Source: Sphingomonas koreensis
Lineage (GTDB): Bacteria; Pseudomonadota; Alphaproteobacteria; Sphingomonadales; Sphingomonadaceae
Assembly: GCF_002797435.1 (NCBI RefSeq)
Contig: NZ_PGEN01000001.1
Span: 62,001 to 126,000 of the forward strand
DNA: 64,000 bases
Reading direction: 5' to 3'
The notes below the pieces were generated by a model that ran no database searches, was not told the DNA's origin, and worked only from the letters and a program-made list of their open reading frames with translations. The position numbers and the translations under genes are program-made. Shown in pieces: positions 18,556 to 27,097 of the stretch. Each line of letters begins with the position of its first letter. Position 1 is the stretch's first letter.

Positions 18556-20166
18556 ATGCAGACTGTCGAGACGTTGAACGAGGGCCTGAAGCGCGCCTAC
18601 ACCCTGAAGATCACCGCGAAGGATATCGACGCGCGCGTCGATGCCGAGGTGAAGCGCGTGGCGCCTCAGATCCGCATGCCCGGCTTTCGCCCCGGCAAGG
18701 TTCCCACCAATCTCGTCCGCAAGATGCACGGTGAGGCGCTGACCCAGGACGCGCTCAACACCACGATCCAGCAGGGCGTGCAGCAGCTTCTGGCCGACCA
18801 CAAGCTGCGTCCCGCAATGCAACCTTCGGTAAGCCTGGAAGGTGATTTCGCGCCGGGCAAGGATGCCGAGGTCAAGGTCGAGCTCGAGGTGCTCCCCGAC
18901 GTCCCGACCCCTTCGATCGAAGGCCTGAAGCTCGAGCGTCTGATCGTCCCGGTCGACGAGAGCGCGATCGACGCGCAGCTCGCGCAGATCGCCGGCCAGC
19001 AGAAGGCCTGGGAAGATGCCCCCGCCAAGCACAAGGCGAAGCAGGGCGACCAGGTCACGATGGACTTCGTCGGCAAGGTCGATGGCGTCGCCTTCGACGG
19101 CGGCACGGGTGAGGCGATGTCGGTGGAGATCGGCACCGGCCGTCTGATCCCGGGCTTCGAGGATCAGCTCGTCGGCGTGAAGGCCGGCGACGAAAAGCAG
19201 ATCGAAGTGACCTTCCCCGAGGATTACGGCGTCGATACGCTTGCCGGCAAGCCTGCGACCTTCGACCTCAAGATCACCGCGGTGAAGACCTCGGGCGAGA
19301 CCAAGATCGACGAGGATTTCGCGAAGAATCTCGGCCTTGAGAGCCTCGACCAGCTGCGCGGCATCCTCAAGGGCCAGCTCGAGAGCGAGACTGGCGGCCT
19401 GACCCGTACCTATATGAAGCGCAAGCTGCTCGATCAGCTCGCCGCGGGCCATGATTTCCCGGTTCCGCCGTCGATGGTCGAGGCCGAGTTCAACCAGATC
19501 TGGGCCCAGCTCGAGCATGAGGCGAGCCACGAGGAGGATCCCGAGGCTGCCAAGAAGGAACTGGAAGCCGAGAAGGGCGACTATCAGGCGATCGCCGAGC
19601 GCCGCGTGCGCCTTGGCCTGCTCCTGTCGGAGATCGGCCAGGCGAACGGCGTGGAGGTGACCCAGGCGGAGATGAACCGCCTGATCGCCCAGGCCGCGCA
19701 GCAGTATCGTCCCGAGGACCAGCAGCGCTTCGTCCAGTATATCCAGCAGGAGCCGATGGCCGCTGCCCAGCTGCGCGCGCCGCTGTACGAGGACAAGGTC
19801 GTCGACTTCCTGTTCGAGAAGGCCGAGATCACCGAGCGCGAAGTGACGCGTGAGGAACTTGAAGCAGCGATCGAGAGCGAGGAGGGCGCCGTCCCCCACG
19901 TCCACGGCCCGGGCTGCGGACACGACCACGACCACGACCACGACGAGAAGCCGGCGAAGAAGGCCAAGGCGAAGAAGGCCGACGAGGCTCCCGCCGCCGA
20001 GGACGTGAAGCCGGCCAAGAAGGCTGCGGCGAAGAAGGAAGCGGCGGCCGAGGAAGCCGAGGCGCCTGCCAAGAAGGCTTCGGCCAAGAAGGCCGCTGCC
20101 AAGGCCGACGACGCGGCTGAGGAAGCCCCGAAGAAGAAGGCCCCGGCCAAGAAGAAGGCCGACTAA
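18556..20166 (+). CDS. tig: Trigger factor with extended His- and Lys-rich tail
   Basis: Ribosome-bound chaperone and prolyl isomerase of 536 aa. The N-terminal ribosome-binding domain carries the signature near PGFRPGKVP (about residues 45-53). The FKBP-type PPIase domain spans about 155-245 (GDQVTMDFVGKVDGVAFDGG). The C-terminal chaperone arms follow. About 95 residues beyond the usual end form a tail: a metal-binding-like stretch HVHGPGCGHDHDHDHD, then Ala/Lys-rich repeats (KKAKAKKADEA and relatives). Such Lys/Ala tails occur in alphaproteobacterial trigger factors; the His cluster is unusual. A terminator follows. Confidence 0.95.
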   Translation: MQTVETLNEGLKRAYTLKITAKDIDARVDAEVKRVAPQIRMPGFRPGKVPTNLVRKMHGEALTQDALNTTIQQGVQQLLADHKLRPAMQPSVSLEGDFAPGKDAEVKVELEVLPDVPTPSIEGLKLERLIVPVDESAIDAQLAQIAGQQKAWEDAPAKHKAKQGDQVTMDFVGKVDGVAFDGGTGEAMSVEIGTGRLIPGFEDQLVGVKAGDEKQIEVTFPEDYGVDTLAGKPATFDLKITAVKTSGETKIDEDFAKNLGLESLDQLRGILKGQLESETGGLTRTYMKRKLLDQLAAGHDFPVPPSMVEAEFNQIWAQLEHEASHEEDPEAAKKELEAEKGDYQAIAERRVRLGLLLSEIGQANGVEVTQAEMNRLIAQAAQQYRPEDQQRFVQYIQQEPMAAAQLRAPLYEDKVVDFLFEKAEITEREVTREELEAAIESEEGAVPHVHGPGCGHDHDHDHDEKPAKKAKAKKADEAPAAEDVKPAKKAAAKKEAAAEEAEAPAKKASAKKAAAKADDAAEEAPKKKAPAKKKAD

Positions 20167-20193
20167 GTCTCTCCTTCGCGCAAGCGATTTGAG

Positions 20194-20228
20194 AACCCCG
20201 CCTCGCCACCCGGCGCGGCGGGGTTTTT
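20194..20228 (+). terminator. Rho-independent terminator of tig
   Basis: Stem AACCCCGCC / GGCGGGGTT followed by a T run, 28 bp after the trigger factor stop. Confidence 0.85.
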
Positions 20229-20302
20229 CGTTTCAGGAGCCGTCTAAGCCGTCGAATGACAAAGTGGTCGAATCGTTACGATTTCGGCCTTATGGCACCG
20301 CT

Positions 20303-21232
20303 ATGGAATCCAAAGTCGCCGTCATCCTGCCCTGCTACAATGAAGAAGCCGCTATCGGGCAGACCGTCGCGGCCTTCCGCGCGGCGCTCCCCGGCGCGGC
20401 CATCTATGTCTACGACAACAACAGCCGCGACCGCACGGTCGAGGTAGCGCGCGATGCCGGCGCGATCGTCCGCAGCGAGCGGATGCAGGGCAAGGGCAAT
20501 GTCGTCAGGCGCATGTTCGCCGATGTCGATGCAGACCTCTACGTGATGGCCGACGGCGACGCGACCTATGACGCCGCCGCCGCGCCCGCGATGATCGAGA
20601 AGATGCTGGCCGAGGGGCTCGACATGGTCGTCGGCACGCGCATCCATGAGGCCGCCGACGCCTATCGCCGCGGCCATGTTCTCGGCAACCGAGCGATGAC
20701 CGGGCTGCTGGCCCGGCTGTTCGGACGAAGCTTCACCGATATCTTCTCGGGCTATCGCGTCTTCTCGCGCCGCTTCGTCAAGAGCTTCCCGGTGCTGTCG
20801 GCGGGGTTCGAGATCGAGACCGAGATCAGCGTTCACGCGCTCGAGCTCAAGATGCCGGTTGGGGAGGTGGAAACCCGCTATCTCGCGCGGCCCGAAGGTT
20901 CGGCGTCGAAGCTGTCGACCTATCGCGACGGCTTCCGCATCGCACGGACGATCCTGACGCTCTACCGGATCGAGAAGCCGATGCTGTTCTTCGGCTGGGT
21001 CGCCGGCCTGCTCGGCCTATTGGCGCTGATCCTCGCGGTGCCGCTGGTGATCACCTATGTCGATACCGGTCTTGTCCCGCGCTTCCCGACGGCGATCCTC
21101 GCCACCGGCCTCGTCATCCTGTCGGCACTTGGCCTGTTCGCGGGGCTGATCCTGGATACGGTGGTGCGGGGGCGGCGCGAGATGCGCCGGCTCGCCTATC
21201 TGGCCGTGCCGGGACCGCTCCGTCCCGAATAG
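20303..21232 (+). CDS. Family 2 glycosyltransferase, polyprenyl-phosphate type, membrane anchored
   Basis: 309 aa. The start is the ATG before ESKVAVILPCYNEE; the longer upstream frame crosses the tig terminator. The GT-A core has ILPCYNEEAAIG, a VYDNNSRDRT segment and the DXD-like ADGDATYD near residue 90. Two C-terminal membrane helices (around MLFFGWVAGLLGLLALILAV and a second near 270-290) anchor it. It resembles dolichol/undecaprenyl-phosphate mannose or glucose synthases, which load a lipid carrier. The donor sugar cannot be read from the sequence. Confidence 0.85.
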   Translation: MESKVAVILPCYNEEAAIGQTVAAFRAALPGAAIYVYDNNSRDRTVEVARDAGAIVRSERMQGKGNVVRRMFADVDADLYVMADGDATYDAAAAPAMIEKMLAEGLDMVVGTRIHEAADAYRRGHVLGNRAMTGLLARLFGRSFTDIFSGYRVFSRRFVKSFPVLSAGFEIETEISVHALELKMPVGEVETRYLARPEGSASKLSTYRDGFRIARTILTLYRIEKPMLFFGWVAGLLGLLALILAVPLVITYVDTGLVPRFPTAILATGLVILSALGLFAGLILDTVVRGRREMRRLAYLAVPGPLRPE

Positions 21233-21303
21233 CGGATCACTATTGAAAGTCCTCCCCCGCCGGGGGGATGGCGGAGGAGGAAGGGGGAGGAGCCCGGAAT
21301 CTT

Positions 21304-22134
21304 CTAGAAGCGATAGGCGACGAACAGGCCGCCATGCCATTGATCGAGGGATCCGTAGCGCACCACGAGCGGCGCATCGGCGGCATCGCCCATCAGGCGC
21401 GAGTAGCCGCCGACCGCGGTGACCATCCAGTTGCGGCCGAGCATGTAGCTGAGGTTCAGACCCGCACCCACGTCCTTCAGGCCGCTTTCGGCGCGATAGA
21501 CCGGCAGGCCGCTCCGCGCCGCCTGCGCCGAGGTCACCCCGAAATAGGTGCCCATATAGTCCTTGTCGGCCCAGCTCGCCTTGGCGCTGGCGGAAGCGAC
21601 CAGCGTGTCGCTGAGGTTGAAGCGGATACCCGCTTCGCCCTCGCCGACCAGGCCGTCATGGCCGCCAGCCACGTCCTTCGCCAGCGAGAGGCGCACCCAG
21701 GCCTGGCGATATTCGAACGCCAGCGCGCCGCCCAGCTCGACCGCGGTGCCGACATCGCCCAGCCCGCTCAGATCCGCGTTGCGCTTCACCTTCCGGTCGC
21801 GGCGATAGCGCGCCAACGGGCCGGCCTTGATGCTGAAATCGTCCGACGCCTTCAGCCGGATCAGGTTCACCCCGATCTCGGGACCCCGGATATAGGCGAT
21901 GTCGCGATATTCGACCGAGATGAAGGGAAAGGGCTGGACCTCATATTCGTCCGACCCTTCGAAGTCGGGCGAGTAGATGGCGCCCCCGCCCAGCATCACC
22001 TGCCAGTCATTGCCTTCGTCCTCACGCGACTGGGCGCGCGCCTGGGAGGCGATCAGGCAAATGGCGGGTACGATCAGGAGTGGCAGCGCGCTGCGCAGGC
22101 TGACGCGGCAATGGAATGCAAGCATGACGGGCAT
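21304..22134 (-). CDS. MipA/OmpV family outer-membrane protein
   Basis: 276 aa with an N-terminal signal peptide ending at ASQARAQ. Beta-barrel composition, GGGAIYSPDFEGSDEYEVQPFP near the mature N-terminus and a terminal aromatic (GLFVAYRF) are typical of MipA/OmpV, a scaffold for murein synthases or a stress-linked porin. It is divergent from the adjacent response regulator gene. In many proteobacteria such barrels are controlled by the neighbouring two-component system, so regulation by that pair is a fair inference. Confidence 0.85.
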   Translation of the reverse strand: MPVMLAFHCRVSLRSALPLLIVPAICLIASQARAQSREDEGNDWQVMLGGGAIYSPDFEGSDEYEVQPFPFISVEYRDIAYIRGPEIGVNLIRLKASDDFSIKAGPLARYRRDRKVKRNADLSGLGDVGTAVELGGALAFEYRQAWVRLSLAKDVAGGHDGLVGEGEAGIRFNLSDTLVASASAKASWADKDYMGTYFGVTSAQAARSGLPVYRAESGLKDVGAGLNLSYMLGRNWMVTAVGGYSRLMGDAADAPLVVRYGSLDQWHGGLFVAYRF

Positions 22135-22269
22135 CGGGGATACTCCATGGGGAATGGGGTAGCGGCGCTATAGGCCGCGGCCGGCCGCCGCCGATTGCAG
22201 GCGGGTTTCGGTTTGTTTCAGATTGTTACGGCTACAGACTCGGCCCGGGCCGGGCGCTATCTGACGGCC

Positions 22270-23004
22270 ATGGCAAGGCAGGAAGGCGCCCATATCCTCG
22301 TCGTCGACGACGACCGGCAGATCCGCACGATGCTCGCGCGGTATCTGAGCGACAACGGCCTGCGCGTGACGGCGGCCGAGGACGGGCGGCAGATGACCGA
22401 ATTGGTCGGCAAGTTCCGCTTCGACGTCATCGTGCTGGATGTGATGATGCCGGGCGACGATGGCTTCACGCTCTGCCAGAGGCTGCGCGCACGCAGCACG
22501 GTCCCGATCATCCTGCTCACCGCGCGCGGGGACGAGACCGACCGGGTGATCGGGCTCGAGCTCGGCGCCGACGATTATGTGCCCAAGCCGTTCAACCCGC
22601 GCGAACTGCTTGCCCGTATCCGCGCCGCGCTGCGGCGTGCGGCGATGATCCCGGCGGCGGAGGAGGAGGCCGTGGCGGACCGGTTCGGCTTTGCCGGCTG
22701 GACGCTCGACACGGGCAAGCGGACGCTGGTTTCGCCCGCCGGGTCGCTGGTCGAGCTGACGACGGGCGAGTTCGATCTGCTCGTCGCGCTGGTGCAGCAC
22801 CCGCAGCAGATACTCAGCCGCGACCAGCTGCTCGACTATGTCCATGGCCGCTCCAGCCTGAATATCGACCGCAGCATCGACGTTCAGGTCAGCCGGCTGC
22901 GCCGCAAGGTCGAGGCCGATCCGCACGCGCCCGAGCTGATCAAGACCGTCCGCAATGGCGGTTACTATTTCACCGCCGCGGTCGATCCGGTGCCGCGCCC
23001 ATGA
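22270..23004 (+). CDS. OmpR-family response regulator
   Basis: 244 aa. The ATG chosen gives the usual N-terminus with HILVVDDDRQI; the longer frame adds 25 residues without a ribosome site. The receiver domain has DD near residues 14-15, phospho-acceptor Asp in DVIVLDVMMPGDDG (about 57) and Lys in DYVPKPFNPREL. The winged-helix output domain (about 140-240) has LTTGEFDLLVALVQHPQQ and SRLRRKVE. It overlaps the kinase gene by 4 bp. Target not known; MipA is next door. Confidence 0.95.
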   Translation: MARQEGAHILVVDDDRQIRTMLARYLSDNGLRVTAAEDGRQMTELVGKFRFDVIVLDVMMPGDDGFTLCQRLRARSTVPIILLTARGDETDRVIGLELGADDYVPKPFNPRELLARIRAALRRAAMIPAAEEEAVADRFGFAGWTLDTGKRTLVSPAGSLVELTTGEFDLLVALVQHPQQILSRDQLLDYVHGRSSLNIDRSIDVQVSRLRRKVEADPHAPELIKTVRNGGYYFTAAVDPVPRP

Positions 23005-24413
23005 TCCCGCACCGGCCTCGTCTCGGTCTGCCGCGGCTCAAGCTGTCGGTCCGGCTTGGAATCGCGATCGTTCTGGCGGTGCTGGCGTCTTTCCTGTTCG
23101 ACCAGGCGCTGCGCGTGATGATCCCGCCGCCGCCTTTCCTGATGGTCGAGCGCGACTGGCTGGTGAAGGCCGTCGCTGAAGAAGCGCGGGCGCCCGCCGA
23201 TGCGCAACGTCCCGCCGGCGTTTCCGACTATCTCGTGTTCACGACTAGGGTGGCGCCCCCGTTCGAGCAGGGCGGGCGCGGCGCCGAGTTCGCGAGCGGG
23301 CTGCGTAGCGCCGTCGCCACCGCGCTGGGACAACCCGAGCAGGATGTCCGCGTATGGGCGGATACGTTCAGCGACAATGCCTGGGAGCGGTCCTCCGATA
23401 CCGCTGTCGCGATCATTCCCAGGGTGCCGATGCTGCTCACGGCCCAGGAACTGGCGAGCAATCGCAGCAGCGTGCTCGGACGGCTGGAAATCGCCGTGCG
23501 GCGCGCGGACGGGCAATGGCTGGTCGTCACCGCGCGGCAGACGACCGACGCGCGCTGGCATCAGATGCGGATGGTGCTGACCTTCGCGGGTAATTTCCTG
23601 ATCCTGATGATCTTCTCGATCTGGATGGCGCGCAGTATCGTCGTGCCGCTGACCCGCCTGGCCAACGCCGCCGAGCGGTTGGGGCGGGAGCGTGAGCCGA
23701 CGCTGATCGGCGACATGCGCCTGCCCGAATTCGCCGCGATCGCGGGCACGTTCAACACGATGCAGCTGCGGCTCAAGCGGTTCGTGGACGAGCGTATCCA
23801 GATGCTCGCCGCGATCTCGCACGATCTGCGCACCCCGCTCACCCGGCTGCGGCTGCTCGCCGAATATGTGGAGGACGAGGATCAGCGCACGCAACTCCGT
23901 TCCAATGTCGCCGAGATGGAGTCGATGGTGTCCGATGCGCTCGCCTTCATGCGGGAGGAGGCCAGCCAGGAATCGCTCGAGACGGTCGATCTTGCAGCGC
24001 TGCTGATCAGCCTTGCCGACACGCATCACGATCTGGGGGAGGAGGTGCTGTACGAAGGCCCCGATCACCTCGACATCCGCTGCCGGCCGGTCGCGATCCG
24101 CCGCGCCTTCGCCAACCTGATCGCCAATGGCTGCAAATATGGCGAGGCGGTGCATATCGTGCTGGAAGCGGAACAGGACTGGGTGTCGGTCGCATTCCGG
24201 GATCGCGGGCCGGGCATTGCGCCGGAGGATGTCGAGCGCGCCTTTGCGCCGTTCGTCCGCCTCGAAAGCTCGCGCGGGCGCGAAACCGGCGGTACCGGCC
24301 TTGGCCTCACCATCAGCCGCGACGTGATCCGCAGCCATGGCGGAGAGATCGCATTCGAGGGCGGGGCGGGGCGCTTCACCGTGCGCGTGCGTTTGCCGCG
24401 CTACGGAGCCTGA
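23001..24413 (+). CDS. EnvZ-like sensor histidine kinase
   Basis: 470 aa partner of the preceding regulator. A first membrane helix lies at about residues 15-35, a periplasmic sensor region to about 190 and a second helix around FAGNFLILMIFSIWMA. HAMP follows. The H-box is ISHDLRTPLTRLRLL (His near 274). The HATPase domain has N-box NLIANGCKYG and G-boxes DRGPGIAP and GGTGLGLTISRDV. The signal is not inferable. Confidence 0.95.
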   Translation: MIPHRPRLGLPRLKLSVRLGIAIVLAVLASFLFDQALRVMIPPPPFLMVERDWLVKAVAEEARAPADAQRPAGVSDYLVFTTRVAPPFEQGGRGAEFASGLRSAVATALGQPEQDVRVWADTFSDNAWERSSDTAVAIIPRVPMLLTAQELASNRSSVLGRLEIAVRRADGQWLVVTARQTTDARWHQMRMVLTFAGNFLILMIFSIWMARSIVVPLTRLANAAERLGREREPTLIGDMRLPEFAAIAGTFNTMQLRLKRFVDERIQMLAAISHDLRTPLTRLRLLAEYVEDEDQRTQLRSNVAEMESMVSDALAFMREEASQESLETVDLAALLISLADTHHDLGEEVLYEGPDHLDIRCRPVAIRRAFANLIANGCKYGEAVHIVLEAEQDWVSVAFRDRGPGIAPEDVERAFAPFVRLESSRGRETGGTGLGLTISRDVIRSHGGEIAFEGGAGRFTVRVRLPRYGA

Positions 24414-24507
24414 ACCGCGTTCCGTTCACCGTCTTCCCCCCTTGCGCGGGGCTTGCCGAGCGCCGATGTAGTCCACGGGCAAAAACAAACACACGAGATT
24501 CCCGCAC

Positions 24508-25167
24508 ATGCATCCCCTTTCGGGTCATATGACCGTCGATCCAGTCACCGGCGCGCTGGTTCCCATCGTCATCGAACAGTCGAGCCGCGGCGAGCGCAGC
24601 TTCGACATCTTCTCGCGCCTGTTGCGTGAGCGGATCATCTTCATCACCGGGCCGATCGAGGACCATATGGCCTCGCTCATCACCGCCCAGCTGCTCTTCC
24701 TCGAGTCCGAGAACCCGAAGAAGGACATCTGGATGTACATCAACTCGCCGGGTGGCGTCGTGACCGCCGGCATGGCGATCCACGACACCATGCAGTACAT
24801 TCGTCCGCGCGTCGGCACGGTCTGCATCGGCCAGGCGGCGTCGATGGGCAGCTTCCTGCTCGCCGCGGGTGAGCCGGGCCTGCGCGTCGCGCTCACCAAC
24901 GCGCGCATCATGGTCCACCAGCCTTCGGGCGGTGCACAGGGCATGGCGTCGGACATCGAAATTCAGGCCAAGGAAATCCTGCGCATCAAGCGCCGGATGA
25001 ACGACCTGTACGTCAAATATACCGGCCAGCCGCTCGAGAAGATCGAAGCCGCGATGGATCGCGACACCTTCCTCGAAGCGGACGAGGCCAAGGCCTTCGG
25101 TCTGGTCGACGAAGTGTACGAGAAGCGCCCGCAGCCGGCCGAGGGTGAGGGCGGCAGCGCCGCCTGA
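24508..25167 (+). CDS. clpP: ATP-dependent Clp protease proteolytic subunit
   Basis: 219 aa serine peptidase that forms the 14-mer degraded-protein chamber. Catalytic Ser112 lies in [11 protein letters not shown] and His137 in MVHQPSGG, with the Asp near residue 186. [15 protein letters not shown] is present. It heads a clpP - small membrane gene - clpX cluster, and ClpX is its unfoldase partner. Confidence 0.98.
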   Translation: MHPLSGHMTVDPVTGALVPIVIEQSSRGERSFDIFSRLLRERIIFITGPIEDHMASLITAQLLFLESENPKKDIWMYINSPGGVVTAGMAIHDTMQYIRPRVGTVCIGQAASMGSFLLAAGEPGLRVALTNARIMVHQPSGGAQGMASDIEIQAKEILRIKRRMNDLYVKYTGQPLEKIEAAMDRDTFLEADEAKAFGLVDEVYEKRPQPAEGEGGSAA

Positions 25168-25181
25168 GCGGAGACCGGGCG

Positions 25182-25511
25182 ATCTACATTCCGCTTCCCC
25201 TGCTGATCCTCGGCGCGCTCGTCGTGCTGGCGGTGCTCTTCTGGGCACTGCGCGGAAGGGCAGAGGAGCGGGGTGATCTCGTCGCCCCGCCACGCTCCCG
25301 GTCGCGGCCTTCTCCCCCTCCTGCGCCCGCGTCCGCCGCTGCGGAACCGGTCGAGATTTCCGAAGAGCTCCGGCTCGAATTGTGGAAGCTGATCCACACC
25401 GGAAACCCGATCATGGCGATCAAGCTGGTACGTGATCGGACGGGGGTTGGGCTCAAGGACGCCCATGACTATATCGAGGCGATGCGGCAGAACGACGCGA
25501 CGCTTCGGTAG
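25182..25511 (+). CDS. Membrane-anchored L7/L12 C-terminal-like domain protein
   Basis: Sits between clpP and clpX. The recognised portion (residues about 60-100) reads KLIHTGNPIMAIKLVRDRTGVGLKDAHDYIEAM, quoted here as its core IKLVRDRTGVGLKDA, and matches the ribosomal L7/L12 C-terminal fold. Upstream is a membrane helix IPLPLLILGALVVLAVLFW and a Pro/Ser linker. The only standard start, GTG at 25224, cuts the helix in half. GGAG at 25170-25173 sits 8 nt before an in-frame ATC at 25182, so a non-standard start there is possible and is used here. If GTG is used the product is 95 aa. Function unknown. Confidence 0.6.
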   Translation: MYIPLPLLILGALVVLAVLFWALRGRAEERGDLVAPPRSRSRPSPPPAPASAAAEPVEISEELRLELWKLIHTGNPIMAIKLVRDRTGVGLKDAHDYIEAMRQNDATLR

Positions 25512-25603
25512 CGCTGCCGGATTTTTATTGTGGGTTTACCCGTGCACGTTAGGATATGTGCCCGGAAAAGGAACGCGCCCCTTCTGGTGCGAAAGGTGAT
25601 TGA

Positions 25604-26878
25604 ATGACCAAATTGAGTGGCGGCGATTCGAAGAGCACGCTCTACTGCTCGTTCTGCGGCAAGTCGCAGCACGAGGTGCGCAAGCTCATCGCCGGGCCGA
25701 CCGTGTTCATCTGCGACGAGTGCGTGGAGCTCTGCAACGATATCATTCGCGAAGAGACCAAATCGGCGCTGGTCAGCAAGAAGGACGGCGGCGTCCCCAC
25801 GCCGCAGGAGATCTGCGACGTCCTGGACGATTATGTGATCGGCCAGAAGCAGGCGAAGCGCGTCCTCTCGGTGGCGGTGCACAACCATTACAAGCGTCTC
25901 AACCACGGCGCGAAGGGTGCCGAGGTCGAGCTGGCCAAGTCGAACATCCTGCTCGTCGGCCCCACTGGCTGCGGCAAGACGCTGCTGGCGCAGACGCTGG
26001 CGCGCATCCTCGACGTGCCCTTCACCATGGCCGATGCGACGACGCTGACCGAAGCCGGCTATGTCGGCGAGGATGTCGAGAACATCATCCTCAAGCTGCT
26101 CCAGGCCTCCGACTATAATGTCGAGCGGGCGCAGCGTGGCATCGTTTACATCGACGAGATCGACAAGATCAGCCGCAAGGCCGAGAATCCCTCGATCACG
26201 CGCGACGTGTCGGGCGAGGGCGTTCAGCAGGCGCTGCTCAAGCTGATGGAAGGCACCACCGCTTCGGTCCCGCCCCAGGGCGGCCGCAAGCATCCGCAGC
26301 AGGAATTCCTTCAGGTCGACACGACCAACATCCTGTTCATCTGCGGCGGCGCCTTCTCGGGCCTCGAAAAGATCATCGGCGACCGCCTGCAGGGCAAGTC
26401 GATCGGCTTCGGCGCCTATGTCGCCGCGCCGGAAGAGCGCCGCACCGGCGAGGTGCTGCGCCAGACCGAGCCGGAGGATCTGCTCAAGTTCGGTCTGATC
26501 CCCGAATTCGTCGGCCGTCTGCCGGTCGTCGCGACGCTCGAGGATCTCGACATCGCGGCCTTGGTCAAGATCCTGACCGAGCCGAAGAACGCGCTGGTCA
26601 AGCAGTACCAGAAGCTGTTCGAGATGGAGAATGTGAAGCTCAGCTTCACTGACGACGCGCTGGTATCGGTCTCCAAGAAGGCGATCGAGCGCAAGACCGG
26701 TGCGCGCGGCCTCCGTTCGATCCTCGAGGGCATCCTGCTCGATACGATGTTCGATCTGCCGTCGATGGACGGCGTTGACGAGGTGATGATCGACAAGGAC
26801 GTGGTCGAGGGCCGCAAGGAGCCGATCCGCGTCTATGCCGAGAAGAAGAAGGCGGGGGCGACGGGCGACGCCGCCTGA
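25604..26878 (+). CDS. clpX: ATP-dependent Clp protease ATP-binding subunit ClpX
   Basis: 424 aa AAA+ unfoldase that feeds substrates to ClpP. The N-terminal zinc-binding domain has Cys15/18/37/40 (CSFCGKS and CDECV). Walker A GPTGCGKT lies at about 119-126, Walker B is VYIDEIDKI, and the sensor and [11 protein letters not shown] motifs are intact. In Caulobacter and relatives ClpXP controls cell-cycle proteolysis. A terminator follows directly. Confidence 0.98.
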   Translation: MTKLSGGDSKSTLYCSFCGKSQHEVRKLIAGPTVFICDECVELCNDIIREETKSALVSKKDGGVPTPQEICDVLDDYVIGQKQAKRVLSVAVHNHYKRLNHGAKGAEVELAKSNILLVGPTGCGKTLLAQTLARILDVPFTMADATTLTEAGYVGEDVENIILKLLQASDYNVERAQRGIVYIDEIDKISRKAENPSITRDVSGEGVQQALLKLMEGTTASVPPQGGRKHPQQEFLQVDTTNILFICGGAFSGLEKIIGDRLQGKSIGFGAYVAAPEERRTGEVLRQTEPEDLLKFGLIPEFVGRLPVVATLEDLDIAALVKILTEPKNALVKQYQKLFEMENVKLSFTDDALVSVSKKAIERKTGARGLRSILEGILLDTMFDLPSMDGVDEVMIDKDVVEGRKEPIRVYAEKKKAGATGDAA

Positions 26879-26903
26879 TCTCCACCGAATCGCGAAATCG
26901 AAG

Positions 26904-26935
26904 AAGGCGCGCTCCGGCAGCGAGCGCGCCTTTTT
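26904..26935 (+). terminator. Rho-independent terminator of clpX
   Basis: Perfect 11-bp stem AAGGCGCGCTC / GAGCGCGCCTT with a 7-nt loop and T run, 25 bp after the clpX stop. Confidence 0.9.
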
Positions 26936-27097
26936 CATGCCGGGTTAACCCGAAACGGACAGGTTTCTCCCCATTCCGGTCACCGCAATGGGTAGAAGCT
27001 TGGAAATCCCCATCTTTCTGCGATCCGTTCCGGTTGAATTAACCCGGACTTTACCGCGCGCGCTGTCTGGACGGTTTCGATTCCAGCCGGGGCGCCC

